Below are positions 48,543 to 59,784 of a stretch of DNA of 64,000 nucleotides, in pieces (the stretch's first letter is position 1; the number at the start of each line of letters is the position of its first letter). Under the pieces are notes generated by a model, which saw only the letters and a program-made list of their open reading frames with translations, was not told the DNA's origin and ran no database searches. A program made the position numbers and the translations under genes. Source of the stretch: Cryobacterium psychrophilum (lineage in GTDB: Bacteria; Actinomycetota; Actinomycetes; Actinomycetales; Microbacteriaceae); NCBI RefSeq assembly GCF_004365915.1, contig NZ_SODI01000001.1, positions 3,224,001-3,288,000 on the forward strand, read 5' to 3'.

Positions 48543-50021
48543 TTAGAAGGGGGTGTCGGTGGCGTAGGTGAGGGGTTGGGCCCAGTGGTCGATTCGGGGT
48601 TTTTTGACCGGGGGTGGGGTGAGGTCTGGGGGTAGGAGTGGTGGCCGGATTCTGCTGGCGGGGTGGGTGGCGTAGTGTTTGCCGGCGGGGCTGGTCCAGG
48701 TGAGGGTTCCCTGGTCGTTTTGGCTCACGTCCCAGCCGGTTTCGTGCTTGAGTTTGTGCGATCGGCCGCAGAGCGCGGCGAGGTTGCTGAAGGTGGTTTC
48801 ACCGCCGTATTGCCATGCCGTGGTGTGGTCCATGTCGCAGTGCCGGGCGCTTCTGTTGCAGCCGACGAAACGGCAGGTCTCGTCGCGCACCTCCAGGTAG
48901 CGACGGAGGGCTTTGGGCACCCGGTAGGTGTCGCGGCCGAAGGAGAGCATCGCGCCGGTCTCGGGGTGGATGAGGATGCGGTGAAACCCGGTGGCAGTGC
49001 CGGCGAGTCGGCGTGCGGTCTCGGGGTCGATCGGCCCGAATCCTTCGAGCATGGCGGGTTCGTCGCCTTTGCCCATCAGGGTGAGGATGGGGATGGTGAC
49101 GTACACGTTGCCGACGACGCCGGCGCCGAGCCCGGTTTCGGTGACGCCCTTCAGCAGCAGGTCGACGGCCACGTCGCAGCGCAGCTGCGGCAGGGTGCGC
49201 TCCTCACCGGTGACGCGGAGGCTGCGCGCCATCGCTTCGACCCGGTCGTTGATGGCGCTGGCATCATCGTTGGTCAGGGTCATTTCGAGGTACGCCATGC
49301 CGTCACGGGCCGGATGCACCCCGAAACAGCGGTCTTTGACGGCGGTGGTGTGCCGGGCCCGGCTTGTCTCCGGGTGGGAGAGTTCCCGCAGGGTGATGGC
49401 CTTCTTCTTCAGTTGCGGCACCGTGAGGGTCTCGGCGTCGGTGAGCACCTCCGTCTCGTAAGTGTCCATCGCTGAGTCGGGCAACGCTAGGGCGTTGTCG
49501 ATGATGACCTGCGCGTGCCGGTAACTGATGTCCCCGTCCAGCAGCGCCCGGTGTGTGCGCGGCAGGTTGTACTGGAGCAGCTCACTCTCGGTGAGCAGGT
49601 TCCGCGCGGATCCCTCGGGAAGCTTCAGCAGTGCGGCGAGCTCGGCGATGAATCCTTCGTGTGCGGCCGTCGCATCGGACCACTGAAACTCGGTGAGGTC
49701 GTGCGACCCGTTGGGCCGCCCGGACTGCGCGGTGCTCGTTGTCCACCGGTGCGCGTCCGCGATGACGACCGCGCGGGCGGCGTGAGCCATGTTGATCAGC
49801 CGGTCGAACGCGGTAATACTGTCGAGTAGTACGGCCTGGGCGTTGTCGATCACCCGGCGAATGCGCGCAACGTCAGACGGACGAACGTCACCGTTCGTAA
49901 TGGCCAGCATTGGCTTCACCGGGGTCGTCAGGGGTGTCGGGTCGGGTGCAGTTGCGGGTGTGTCGGGCGGGACGGGGCCCGCGGCATCCTCTTCTGGAGG
50001 CACTTCTTCGTTGTTCTCCAT
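48543..50021 (-). CDS. DUF222 / HNH endonuclease domain protein (13E12 family)
   Basis: 492 residues from ATG 50021 (an in-frame TTG at 50033 adds four). The long N-terminal helical DUF222 region is followed by a C-terminal HNH nuclease site: CRFVGCNRSARHCDMDHTTA, then TFSNLAALCGRSHKLKH, with zinc cysteines at each end. The family is common and multi-copy in actinobacteria and is sometimes mobile. A role in DNA cutting is assumed from the fold only. There is no transposase or inverted repeat around it. Confidence 0.92.
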   Translation of the reverse strand: MENNEEVPPEEDAAGPVPPDTPATAPDPTPLTTPVKPMLAITNGDVRPSDVARIRRVIDNAQAVLLDSITAFDRLINMAHAARAVVIADAHRWTTSTAQSGRPNGSHDLTEFQWSDATAAHEGFIAELAALLKLPEGSARNLLTESELLQYNLPRTHRALLDGDISYRHAQVIIDNALALPDSAMDTYETEVLTDAETLTVPQLKKKAITLRELSHPETSRARHTTAVKDRCFGVHPARDGMAYLEMTLTNDDASAINDRVEAMARSLRVTGEERTLPQLRCDVAVDLLLKGVTETGLGAGVVGNVYVTIPILTLMGKGDEPAMLEGFGPIDPETARRLAGTATGFHRILIHPETGAMLSFGRDTYRVPKALRRYLEVRDETCRFVGCNRSARHCDMDHTTAWQYGGETTFSNLAALCGRSHKLKHETGWDVSQNDQGTLTWTSPAGKHYATHPASRIRPPLLPPDLTPPPVKKPRIDHWAQPLTYATDTPF

Positions 50022-50086
50022 AACCCAATTCAAGCAGACACCACCGACATTCCTGATTCCTGCTCAGGTTCGGGAGGACGGCCAGA

Positions 50087-52954
50087 TCAGGAGGGGCGGG
50101 TGAGATCGGCGAGAAGCTCGAGTACGTGGCTGTAGGGCTGCTCGGTGGCGCGGGTCATCCCAAGCTCGCACGTGCGGTTGCAGGAGGCATGCGCCGCGGA
50201 ACCGAACTCCACAACCTCCGCGGCCTGCACCCGCGTGGCCGAGGCGGTCAGCTCGGGATGCAGCATGCCCCGGTCCCCGGCGAAGCCGCAGCATCCCCAG
50301 TTCTCCGGCACATCCACGCGCTCGGCGACTCCGTCCGCGAGCGCACGCAGCGAATCGTTGATGCCCAGCCGCGTCGATGAACACGTGGGGTGCAGGGCCA
50401 GCGACTCGAGCTTTTCGTACGGGGGCAGATGCGGCAGGATGCTGGTGGCTGCGAACTCCACCGCGTCCATCACGCGCAGGGACGGTTCGCTCTCATCGCT
50501 TTCGATGGTGGCCCGCAGGCCCTCGGTGCACGAGGAGGCGTCGCAGATGATCGGCAGGGCGCCATCACGCGTTGCGCGGCGCAGCGCAGCGAGGGTGTTC
50601 GCGCGCATGGTGGCCTGGCCGGCGACGAGGCCCTTCGATGCCCAGGGCGTGCCACAGCACAGACCGTCAATCTCCGGTGGTACCGCCAGGGTGACACCGA
50701 CACGAGCGCAGAGCTGCTCGAAGCTCACCTGTACGCCGGCGGAGTCGGCATCCGCTGGACCGAACATGGTACTCACGCACGCCGGAAAATAGACGGCCTC
50801 GACGACTGCCGCGGCGGGTGGGACGGGGCGCTGCCGGGTGGGACCGCCGGCAGGGAGCTCGGGGGAGTACAGCGGAACGGTGTCCGTGCCGAGCAGCGTG
50901 CGCGCAAGCCGGTTGGGCCCCAGCACGAGCGGCACGGGAACGCGAGCCACCGCCGAGAGGGCCAGGCCCGCTCCACGGGTGACCGTTCCCCAGTTCTTCG
51001 CCGCGGTGTTCCAGACCGCGTCCTGCACGGGCTTCGGCTGCGCCAGGCGCAAGCGTTTCACGAGGCTCCCCGTGTCAATGTTCACCGGGCAGGCCGTCTG
51101 GCACATGCCGTCGACGGCGCAGGTCTCGACGGCGCTGTAGGTGTAGTCCTGTTCAAGCTGGGCGGCCAGGTCGGTGTCGCCATCGAGCTTCGCCTGTTCG
51201 ATGGCCCGCAGTGTGACAATCCGCTGTCGGGGAGTGAGCGTCAGCTCCCGGCTCGGACACACGGGTTCGCAATACCCGCAGGAGACGCAGCGATCCACCT
51301 CTTCTGCCACGGGCGGGGTGCTCTTGATATCGCGCAGGTGCACGTCGGGGTCGTCGTTCATGATCACCCCCGGGTTCAGCATGCCCGTCGGGTCGAAGAG
51401 CGTCTTGAGGGAGCGCATCACGTCATACAGTTCGTCACCGTATTGGCGGCGCACGTAGGGGGCCATGACACGGCCAGTGCCGTGCTCGGCCTTGAGCGAT
51501 CCGCCCTCGCCGAGCACCAGGTCCACCATGTCCTCGGTAAACGCCCGGTAGCGTTCGAGCGATTCCGTACCGGTGAACCCGTCGGTGAGCATGAAGTGGA
51601 TGTTGCCGTCCTTGGCGTGCCCGAAGATCACGCTGTCCTCATACCCGTACTGGTCGAACAGCTCGATCAAGTCGATACAGGTGCGGCCGAGTGCGGGAAC
51701 GGGAACCACCACATCCTCGAGCAGCGCGGTCGTGCCGGTCGGGCGAGCGCCGGCGACGGCCGCGTACAGGCCCTTGCGCAGATGCCAGAGCTCGGCGCGG
51801 GCGGAGGTGTCGGTGCTGAATCGCGCCGGAGAGCTGAGTCCCAGGGTGGGCAACAGGTCGAGCCCGGCGGCGCTGGTCTCCATCAGTCGTTCGGCGCTGT
51901 CGGACTGGAATTCCACCAGAAGCGCCGCGTGGTCTTTCAGTGGGAGGTCGCGAATGATGGCGGGAGTGTCCGGCAGCCCCTGGCCCACCCGCAACGAGCG
52001 GGCGTCCATGAGCTCGAGCGTGGCGGCACCCGCATCCACGAGAGCCGGCAGAGCCGCATTGGAGGCCTCGAGGTCGGGAAACACCAGCAGGCCCGTTGTC
52101 ACGTGGGACTGCACGGGAATGGTGCGGAAGACCGCCTCCGCCACAAATCCGAGAGTCCCCTCGCTGCCCACGATGAGGTGAGCGAGCATATCGACGGGGC
52201 GCTCGAAGTCGAGGAAGGAATTGACCCCGTAGCCCATGGTGTTCTTCATCGAAAACTGGTGCCGAATCGTGGCAACGGATGCCGGATTTGACCGCACTCG
52301 TCGGGCGAGGCGTACCAGTCCCTCGTGGAGCTCCGGTTCGAGGGCGCGGAGGCGCGCGTCGGCATCCGCTTCCCCCGTGTCGATGACCGTACCGCTCGGC
52401 AACACCACGGTGAGGGACTCGAGCGTCTGATACGTGTTGTCGACCGTTCCGCAGGCCATGCCGGAGGAATTGTTGGCGACAACACCGCCAATGGTGCACG
52501 CCGACTCGCTTGCCGGGTCCGGCCCAAATTTGCGACCATACCGGGACAAGCGGGCATTCAGTGCTCGCACGGTCACGCCGGGCTGCACCCGCACCCGAGC
52601 GCCGGAATCGAGAACATCGATGCGCTTGAAGTTGCGGCGCACGTCCACGAGCACTCCGCCGGTCAGTGCCTGGCCGCTCAGGCTCGTGCCGCCGGAGCGG
52701 AACGTGAGCGGTACGCCCTGCGCGGCGCTGGCCTGCAACAACCGGCCCACCTCTGCGGCGTCGGCGGCCACCACCACGGCCTGCGGAATGAGCAGAAAAT
52801 GCGAGGCATCGTGGGCGTTGGCATGCCGGTCAATCGCACGGGTCAGCACCCGGGTCGAGTCCTCAACGGCGCCACGCAGGGCATCGAGAGTGGCCGGGGC
52901 GGCGGCGACATCAGGGGCAAGAGCAGTGGAGCGAGAAATTAGGGCACCATCCAT
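50087..52954 (-). CDS. FAD- and Fe-S-binding D-lactate/glycolate-type dehydrogenase
   Basis: 955 residues from ATG 52954; the in-frame ATG at 53020 would overlap the permease by 82 bases. The N-terminal half is a VAO-type FAD domain (PLTFRSGGTSLSGQALTGG) with its substrate cap. Two 4Fe-4S motifs follow: CVSCGYCEPVCP from about Cys556 and CAVDGMCQTACP. Two CCG domains (GLCCGTPW, NWGCCGFAGDRG) end the chain. It fuses GlcD- and GlcF-like parts and probably passes electrons from D-lactate to quinone. It overlaps the lactate permease gene by 16 bases. Confidence 0.92.
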   Translation of the reverse strand: MDGALISRSTALAPDVAAAPATLDALRGAVEDSTRVLTRAIDRHANAHDASHFLLIPQAVVVAADAAEVGRLLQASAAQGVPLTFRSGGTSLSGQALTGGVLVDVRRNFKRIDVLDSGARVRVQPGVTVRALNARLSRYGRKFGPDPASESACTIGGVVANNSSGMACGTVDNTYQTLESLTVVLPSGTVIDTGEADADARLRALEPELHEGLVRLARRVRSNPASVATIRHQFSMKNTMGYGVNSFLDFERPVDMLAHLIVGSEGTLGFVAEAVFRTIPVQSHVTTGLLVFPDLEASNAALPALVDAGAATLELMDARSLRVGQGLPDTPAIIRDLPLKDHAALLVEFQSDSAERLMETSAAGLDLLPTLGLSSPARFSTDTSARAELWHLRKGLYAAVAGARPTGTTALLEDVVVPVPALGRTCIDLIELFDQYGYEDSVIFGHAKDGNIHFMLTDGFTGTESLERYRAFTEDMVDLVLGEGGSLKAEHGTGRVMAPYVRRQYGDELYDVMRSLKTLFDPTGMLNPGVIMNDDPDVHLRDIKSTPPVAEEVDRCVSCGYCEPVCPSRELTLTPRQRIVTLRAIEQAKLDGDTDLAAQLEQDYTYSAVETCAVDGMCQTACPVNIDTGSLVKRLRLAQPKPVQDAVWNTAAKNWGTVTRGAGLALSAVARVPVPLVLGPNRLARTLLGTDTVPLYSPELPAGGPTRQRPVPPAAAVVEAVYFPACVSTMFGPADADSAGVQVSFEQLCARVGVTLAVPPEIDGLCCGTPWASKGLVAGQATMRANTLAALRRATRDGALPIICDASSCTEGLRATIESDESEPSLRVMDAVEFAATSILPHLPPYEKLESLALHPTCSSTRLGINDSLRALADGVAERVDVPENWGCCGFAGDRGMLHPELTASATRVQAAEVVEFGSAAHASCNRTCELGMTRATEQPYSHVLELLADLTRPS

Positions 52955-54747
52955 CCGAGTACGGGGGTCGACTGCAGCAGGATCAGGACCGTCATGAGCG
53001 CGAGAAGTCCGAGGCTCCAACCAATGAGCTTGCGGAACAGCACACTCTCCGACCCGGACATGCCCACGGCCGCGGCGGCCACGGCGAGGTTCTGCAGGGA
53101 GAGCATCTTTCCGAGCACACCGGCGGAGGAGTTCGCGGCCGCCATGAGTAGCGGGGAGAGTCCCGTCTGGGTCGCCGCGGTGACCTGCAGCTGCCCGAAG
53201 AGCGAGTTCGAGGAGGTGTCAGAGCCGGTGAGGGCGACGCCGATCCAGCCGATGAACGGTGACAGCACCGCGAAGAATCCGCCGGTGGTCGCGAGAGCCA
53301 CGCCGAGGGTGTTGGTCTGGCCGGAGAGGTTCATCACGAAGGCCAGCGCGAGAACGGCGGTGACGGTCACGATCGTCCAGCGCAACTGCACGAGCGTGTC
53401 CCAGTAGATGCGCAGCCCGCGGGGCGCGGAGACCCGATACAGCGCCATCGTCAGCAGGCCGGAGAAGAACAGGAGCGTTCCGGTGGCCTTGAGGTGGTCG
53501 AGTTTGAACGTCTGAGCGGGAACGGGATTGCCGGCCGTGTCGCTGACATTGAGACCGGGCCACTGGAATGTCACGCTGCCGACGACGCTCAGCCACGCCT
53601 TGACGGCGGGAATCTGGGCCACGGAGAAGATCGCCATGATGATCAGGTACGGGGCAACCGAGAGCAGCACCTGCCGGGCACTCGGGCGGGGCACGCGGGC
53701 GACACTCGGCATCGCGCCGGTCGCCGTTCCAACGGATGCCGCGGGCAGGGTGGCCTGGGTGCCCGCCGTTGTTGCGGTGCTCCCGCCCTGGACCGAGTGG
53801 GAGTCCACGAGTACGGCGGACTCGTCCGGGGCCAGGCCGATCGTCTCGGCCGGCTGCCAGAAACGCAGCATCACGAGCACGGCGGCGACGGTTGCCACGG
53901 CGGCGACGACATCGGTGAGCTCTACGGCGAAGAAATTGGACGTGACGAACTGGGCGAGGCCGAACACGACTCCGGCCACGAGGGCCACGGGCCAGGTCTG
54001 CTTGAGCCCGCGCTTGCCATCCACGATGAATACGAGGATGAGCGGCACGAGCACGGCAATGAACGGGGTCTGCCGTCCCGTCATCTGCGCAAGGTCGTGA
54101 ATCGGAAGACCCGTCACACCATTGAGGGCGATGATCGGTGCCGCCATCGCGCCGAAGGCCACGGGGGCGGTATTCGCCAGCAGGGAGACGATCGCGGACT
54201 TGAGGGGTTTCATGCCCGCGGCCATGAGCATGGCCGCGGAGATCGCCACGGGAGCGCCGAATCCAGCGAGTGACTCAAGGAGAGCCCCGAAGGAGAAGGC
54301 GATGAGAATCGACAGGATGCGCAGGTCACTGGAGATTGACCGGATGGTGCGGCCGAGTACCTCGAACCAGGGCGTGGCGACCGTGAGTTTGTAGATCCAC
54401 AGGGCGTTGACGAGGATCCACAGGATGGGTACGAGGCCGTAGAACAGACCGGCCGCCGTGGCGCTGAGGGTTTGGCCGAGCGGCATCTGCCAACCCACGA
54501 CCGCGAGCACCATCGAGAGCAGCAGGCTGGCGAGGGCGGCCTTGTGTGCCTTCACGCGAAAGACGCCGAGGAGAACGAAGAGGAGGGCGAGGGGGAGGGC
54601 GGCGCAGATGGCCGACACCGCAAGGTTGCCGAAGAGGGGATTGGTGATCTGTAGGAACGGATCCGCGCTGGCCGCGAGCACGGGGGCCGCGAGGACAGGA
54701 GCAAGGCTGGTCTGAATGATGAGGTCTCCACACTGAGGTTGCGCCAC
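52939..54747 (-). CDS. lctP: L-lactate permease
   Basis: 602 residues with about 12-14 membrane helices. LAGFGAPVAISAAMLMAAGM is the family signature, and GSDTSSNSLFGQLQVTAA lies in the second half. It moves lactate (and probably glycolate) with protons. It is the first gene of the lactate operon, reads divergently from the GntR regulator and is translationally coupled to the dehydrogenase. Confidence 0.94.
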   Translation of the reverse strand: MAQPQCGDLIIQTSLAPVLAAPVLAASADPFLQITNPLFGNLAVSAICAALPLALLFVLLGVFRVKAHKAALASLLLSMVLAVVGWQMPLGQTLSATAAGLFYGLVPILWILVNALWIYKLTVATPWFEVLGRTIRSISSDLRILSILIAFSFGALLESLAGFGAPVAISAAMLMAAGMKPLKSAIVSLLANTAPVAFGAMAAPIIALNGVTGLPIHDLAQMTGRQTPFIAVLVPLILVFIVDGKRGLKQTWPVALVAGVVFGLAQFVTSNFFAVELTDVVAAVATVAAVLVMLRFWQPAETIGLAPDESAVLVDSHSVQGGSTATTAGTQATLPAASVGTATGAMPSVARVPRPSARQVLLSVAPYLIIMAIFSVAQIPAVKAWLSVVGSVTFQWPGLNVSDTAGNPVPAQTFKLDHLKATGTLLFFSGLLTMALYRVSAPRGLRIYWDTLVQLRWTIVTVTAVLALAFVMNLSGQTNTLGVALATTGGFFAVLSPFIGWIGVALTGSDTSSNSLFGQLQVTAATQTGLSPLLMAAANSSAGVLGKMLSLQNLAVAAAAVGMSGSESVLFRKLIGWSLGLLALMTVLILLQSTPVLGWMVP

Positions 54748-54768
54748 ATTCAGGTGACGATTGCTAAA

Positions 54769-54779
54769 TTGTCTAACAA
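54769..54779. promoter_or_regulatory. Operator for the FadR-subfamily GntR regulator
   Basis: TTGTCTAACAA fits the TNGTNNNACNA pattern bound by GntR/FCD proteins. It lies in the 107-bp divergent promoter region between lctP and the GntR gene, close to the lctP start, where binding would block both promoters. Confidence 0.65.
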
Positions 54780-54854
54780 GTGTGCATGTAAGTCAACATC
54801 TCATGTGGTCTTGTCTGCCAAGATGGATGCACCCGTTTGTGAAAGGTCGGCACC

Positions 54855-55568
54855 ATGGTCATATCCGTTGCGGCGACATCTATTGTCGATGCGATAGCCA
54901 CCGATCTGCGCAGCCGCCTGTTCGCCGGTGAAATCACCGGCCAGATGCCGCTCACTGAGACCGACCTCGCCGCGTCCTATGACGTGGCCCGGCCAACGGC
55001 CAAGGCCGCCATCGAGCGTCTCGTGGGCGAGGGGTTGCTCGTGCGCGGCGCCCACAAGACCGCTCGCGTCGCTGAGCTCGGCCCCGAAGCGGTGCGCGAC
55101 ATCTATCTGGCTCGCGCCTACCTCGAGAGCGAGGTCCTGCGCCGACTCGCCCACACCCGAACGGTTCCCACGGATGCCGTGATCGCGAACCGTGAAATCG
55201 CCGAGTTCACCGACGGGTCGCCGCTGGACCTCGTGGAACCCGACATGCGGTTTCACCTGAGCCTCATCGACGCCATGGGCAACGAGCGCATGAGCAAGAT
55301 GTACCGTTCCCTGGTGAGCGAGGTGCGACTGTGCATGACGCGGGTGCAGGGCCTCAACCTGCTGGGCCCCGGCCTCATCCACGCCGAGCACCAGAAGATC
55401 CTCGAACTCCTCCGCGAGGGGGAGGGTGAAGCCGCGGCGCTTCTGCTCGACGACCACCTCGGCCGGGCGAGAGAACGCCTCGTCGAGGCGCTGGGCGGCG
55501 AGGCCGGACCGGAAGCCCGCGTGCCCGACCTGCCCCCGGCCGAGGAGACGCACCTTGACCACGGATGA
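54855..55568 (+). CDS. GntR family regulator, FadR/FCD subfamily (lactate-responsive by context)
   Basis: 237 residues. An N-terminal winged helix (LTETDLAASYDVARPTAKAA) is followed by a helical FCD effector domain with the metal/ligand residues DMRFHLSLIDAMGN, a His in HAEHQKILELL and a final His in LLDDHLG. It reads divergently from the lactate permease-dehydrogenase operon, so it likely represses that operon until lactate is bound, as LldR does. A longer Pro/Glu-rich tail ends the protein. It overlaps the next gene by 14 bases. Confidence 0.9.
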   Translation: MVISVAATSIVDAIATDLRSRLFAGEITGQMPLTETDLAASYDVARPTAKAAIERLVGEGLLVRGAHKTARVAELGPEAVRDIYLARAYLESEVLRRLAHTRTVPTDAVIANREIAEFTDGSPLDLVEPDMRFHLSLIDAMGNERMSKMYRSLVSEVRLCMTRVQGLNLLGPGLIHAEHQKILELLREGEGEAAALLLDDHLGRARERLVEALGGEAGPEARVPDLPPAEETHLDHG

Positions 55569-56043
55569 CTTTCTCGCCCCCGGCACGCGAGCATCCCTCA
55601 CCGCGGTCAACAGCCAACTCGACCGAAGCGACAGTGCACCGCTCACGCGCCTCCGTCTGGTGCGGACCCTGCTGCACGAACTCGAAGCCGACCCGGTCAT
55701 GCTCACGAGCGTGCGCGAGGCCCTGGACGGCGGGGCCGCCTGGGAGCAGATTGCGGAGGCCGCGGGGCTCAAGGCCGCGGCCGCCCGGTGGCGCTGGTCG
55801 GGAACCGACGCGGAGATCGCCGCACGTCTCCTGGCGGGACGCAAGCGATCCGTGCGCCCCAGTAGCGTGCCCACCGACCTCCCGGGGCTCTCGGTCGCGG
55901 AGGCTGCCGCGCAGCTTGGCGTGAGTGCGCAGGCCGTGTACCTGCAGATATCTCGGGGCAAGCTGGCGAGCCAGACCGTGCAGCTCGAGGATGGTCGCAC
56001 CTACAAGCGGGTTATCCTGAACGAGGCCGAACCCCATTCTTGA
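55555..56043 (+). CDS. Helix-turn-helix domain protein
   Basis: 162 residues from TTG 55555, preceded by GAGGAG; it begins inside the GntR gene and is translationally coupled to it. The first two thirds are helical with no named domain. The C-terminal part, LSVAEAAAQLGVSAQAVYLQ followed by ISRGKL, is an excisionase/MerR-like HTH, and LEDGRTYKRVIL resembles the wing. Possibly a partner or a second regulator of the lactate region. Function not established. Confidence 0.72.
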   Translation: MTTDDFLAPGTRASLTAVNSQLDRSDSAPLTRLRLVRTLLHELEADPVMLTSVREALDGGAAWEQIAEAAGLKAAAARWRWSGTDAEIAARLLAGRKRSVRPSSVPTDLPGLSVAEAAAQLGVSAQAVYLQISRGKLASQTVQLEDGRTYKRVILNEAEPHS

Positions 56044-56103
56044 CCGAGCCACTTGGTCGCACCACAATGGGGCGATACCACCACACGGATGACGGAGCCA
56101 CAG

Positions 56104-56751
56104 ATGACTGATTCGCCCACGGCCAAGCCCACTGGCACAGGCGCCGACCGAGGTTCGTCGTCCCTGGGCAACGCCTCCGGGCTGGATCTTCGCAATGAGG
56201 CCGAGACCAGGGTGCTCAACCTCGGCCAACCGGCCACCAGTGCGGGCAGCGCGACGCCCCCGGCCAGCCAGTCCGCAGCGCCGAACTCACCCTCAGCAGC
56301 ACAGCAGGCGGACCCACCCGCCGACCCGCCACCCGCCGAGTCGTCGTCGCGGCCGCGGGCATCCTTTCCCTCGGTGAAGGGGCCGCAGAATATCGCCCTT
56401 GTCGTGCTCGTTGGCATGGTGTCCCTCGCCGTGGCCTTCATCGTGATGATCATCGTGAGTGTCACGTCTGAGAGCATCAATGCACTCGCCGTGATTGCCA
56501 CGCCGATCGCTTCGATGGTGGCCGCGTATTACGGCATCACGCTGAGCATCCAGCAGGTGAAGAATGAGCGCGACGAGAAGGAGAAGGCGTTGGCGCGAGC
56601 GGATGCCGCGGATGTCGCCCGTCGCGAGATCGAAGTCTGGTCCGCGCAGATGGAATCCGGCCTGCGCGTGGCCATGGCCAAGCTCAATGCCGCGCGGGTC
56701 AGCACGGACGAGGTCACCAAGGCAGCCGGCACCCCGGATGACTTCTTCTAA
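56104..56751 (+). CDS. Membrane protein with proline-rich N-terminus and coiled coil
   Basis: 215 residues from ATG 56104, with GGAG 7 bases upstream. The N-terminal ~85 residues are Pro/Ala/Ser-rich. Two hydrophobic segments follow (ALVVLVGMVSLAVAFIVMII and NALAVIATPIASMVAAYYGI). A charged helix, probably a coiled coil (QQVKNERDEKEKALARADAA), leads to the C-terminus. No enzyme motif. It lies between the HTH gene and the enoyl-CoA hydratase. Confidence 0.7.
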   Translation: MTDSPTAKPTGTGADRGSSSLGNASGLDLRNEAETRVLNLGQPATSAGSATPPASQSAAPNSPSAAQQADPPADPPPAESSSRPRASFPSVKGPQNIALVVLVGMVSLAVAFIVMIIVSVTSESINALAVIATPIASMVAAYYGITLSIQQVKNERDEKEKALARADAADVARREIEVWSAQMESGLRVAMAKLNAARVSTDEVTKAAGTPDDFF

Positions 56752-56767
56752 GCCGGGGCCTGACGCC

Positions 56768-57538
56768 ATGCTGATAGACGCCGTTCCCACAAACCCCGTG
56801 CCAACGACACTGCTCATCGAACGGTCCGCCGACCGGGTGCACGTGCAATTGCATCGTCCGGAGGTGCGCAACGCCATCGACCAGACCATGATCGATGAAC
56901 TGCACTCCGTGTGCGATGAGCTCGAGCGGGAACCCCGCATTCTCATTCTCTCCGGCAGCAACGGCGTCTTCGCGTCGGGTGCCGACATTGCCGAGTTGCG
57001 GGAGCGGCGCAGCACTGACGCGCTCAAGGGAATCAACTCCGGGCTCTTCTCCCGCATCGCGCGTCTGCCGATGCCGGTAATCGCCGCCCTCGACGGCTGG
57101 GCGCTGGGCGGGGGAGCAGAGCTCGCCTACGCCGCTGACTTCCGCATCGCCTCCACGACCGTGCGGCTCGGAAATCCGGAGACCGCACTCGGTATCCTGC
57201 CCGCGGCCGGCGCACTCTGGCGACTCGCGCAACTCGTGGGCGAGCCCGTGGCGAAGCAGATCATCCTGGCGGGACGCATCCTCACCGCGGGGGAGGCGCT
57301 CGCCGTGCACCTCGTGACGGAAATACACGAGTCGGTCGATCTCCTCGCCGCAGCCCACGCCCTGGCCGATCGAATCGGGGCGCAGGATCCGCTCGCCACG
57401 CGCCTGGCCAAGGAAGTGTTCCATGCGCCACTTGACGCGCACCCGCGCGTGGACAATGCGGCGCAGGCCATTCTGTTCGAGTCGCCGGAGAAGTTTGCGC
57501 GCATGGATGCGTTCCTCGCGCGTAAGAAGCGGTCCTGA
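56768..57538 (+). CDS. Enoyl-CoA hydratase/isomerase family protein
   Basis: 256 residues. The crotonase fold has the oxyanion loops ASGADIAEL and ALDGWALGGGAELAYAADF. The catalytic Glu of hydratases aligns with NPETALGILP (Glu of PET); the second catalytic Glu position is less clear. It hydrates enoyl-CoA or performs a related isomerisation; the exact substrate is not readable. It starts 16 bases after the membrane protein. Confidence 0.9.
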   Translation: MLIDAVPTNPVPTTLLIERSADRVHVQLHRPEVRNAIDQTMIDELHSVCDELEREPRILILSGSNGVFASGADIAELRERRSTDALKGINSGLFSRIARLPMPVIAALDGWALGGGAELAYAADFRIASTTVRLGNPETALGILPAAGALWRLAQLVGEPVAKQIILAGRILTAGEALAVHLVTEIHESVDLLAAAHALADRIGAQDPLATRLAKEVFHAPLDAHPRVDNAAQAILFESPEKFARMDAFLARKKRS

Positions 57539-57620
57539 TCGGTGGCAGATGACCTTTGGCCCTAGTGCGGCTGCCTCGGAGGCGGGACTCTTAAGCCACA
57601 ACCCCGAGAAAGGTGGTCAT

Positions 57621-57776
57621 ATGACCTTCACGTGCCCCTACTGCAGTTCCCAGGCCCGACTGAGCCCCAACCCCGCGTATGAGCAGCGCACCTCGCTTCC
57701 GATGTACCTTCTCGTGTGCACCGGCTGTGAGCATACGTCGGTGAGCCGGGTGCCCCTTCTGGTCATACCCCGCTGA
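57621..57776 (+). CDS. Small zinc-ribbon protein
   Basis: 51 residues with AAAGGTGG before ATG 57621. Two pairs of cysteines, CPYC at 5-8 and CTGC near 33-36, form a zinc ribbon with no other domain. The second half is hydrophobic and beta-like (MYLLVCTGCEHTSVSRVPLL). Its target is unknown, and it stands alone between the hydratase and the sensor kinase. Confidence 0.7.
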   Translation: MTFTCPYCSSQARLSPNPAYEQRTSLPMYLLVCTGCEHTSVSRVPLLVIPR

Positions 57777-57859
57777 GACTGGTCGCCACAGGGCATCCGT
57801 GCGAGAGTAAAGGCACGAGATATCAGGCCAGAGTACCGGTGCGTCGGCGCCGGGCGTAG

Positions 57860-59689
<1,830 letters not shown>

Positions 59690-59784
59690 GGAGCAGGGAC
59701 GCCAGACTAAGGCCGATATCCCCGTGCGGTTGCGCGCCGAATCGGCGGAATTCGTGGTGAACCTGCTCATTTAGTCTGGGAGGC

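Noticed and set aside
48543..50021. The DUF222-HNH gene as a mobile intron or inserted element.
   Set aside because: There are no flanking repeats, intron structure or split host gene. The family is common as ordinary chromosomal genes in actinobacteria.
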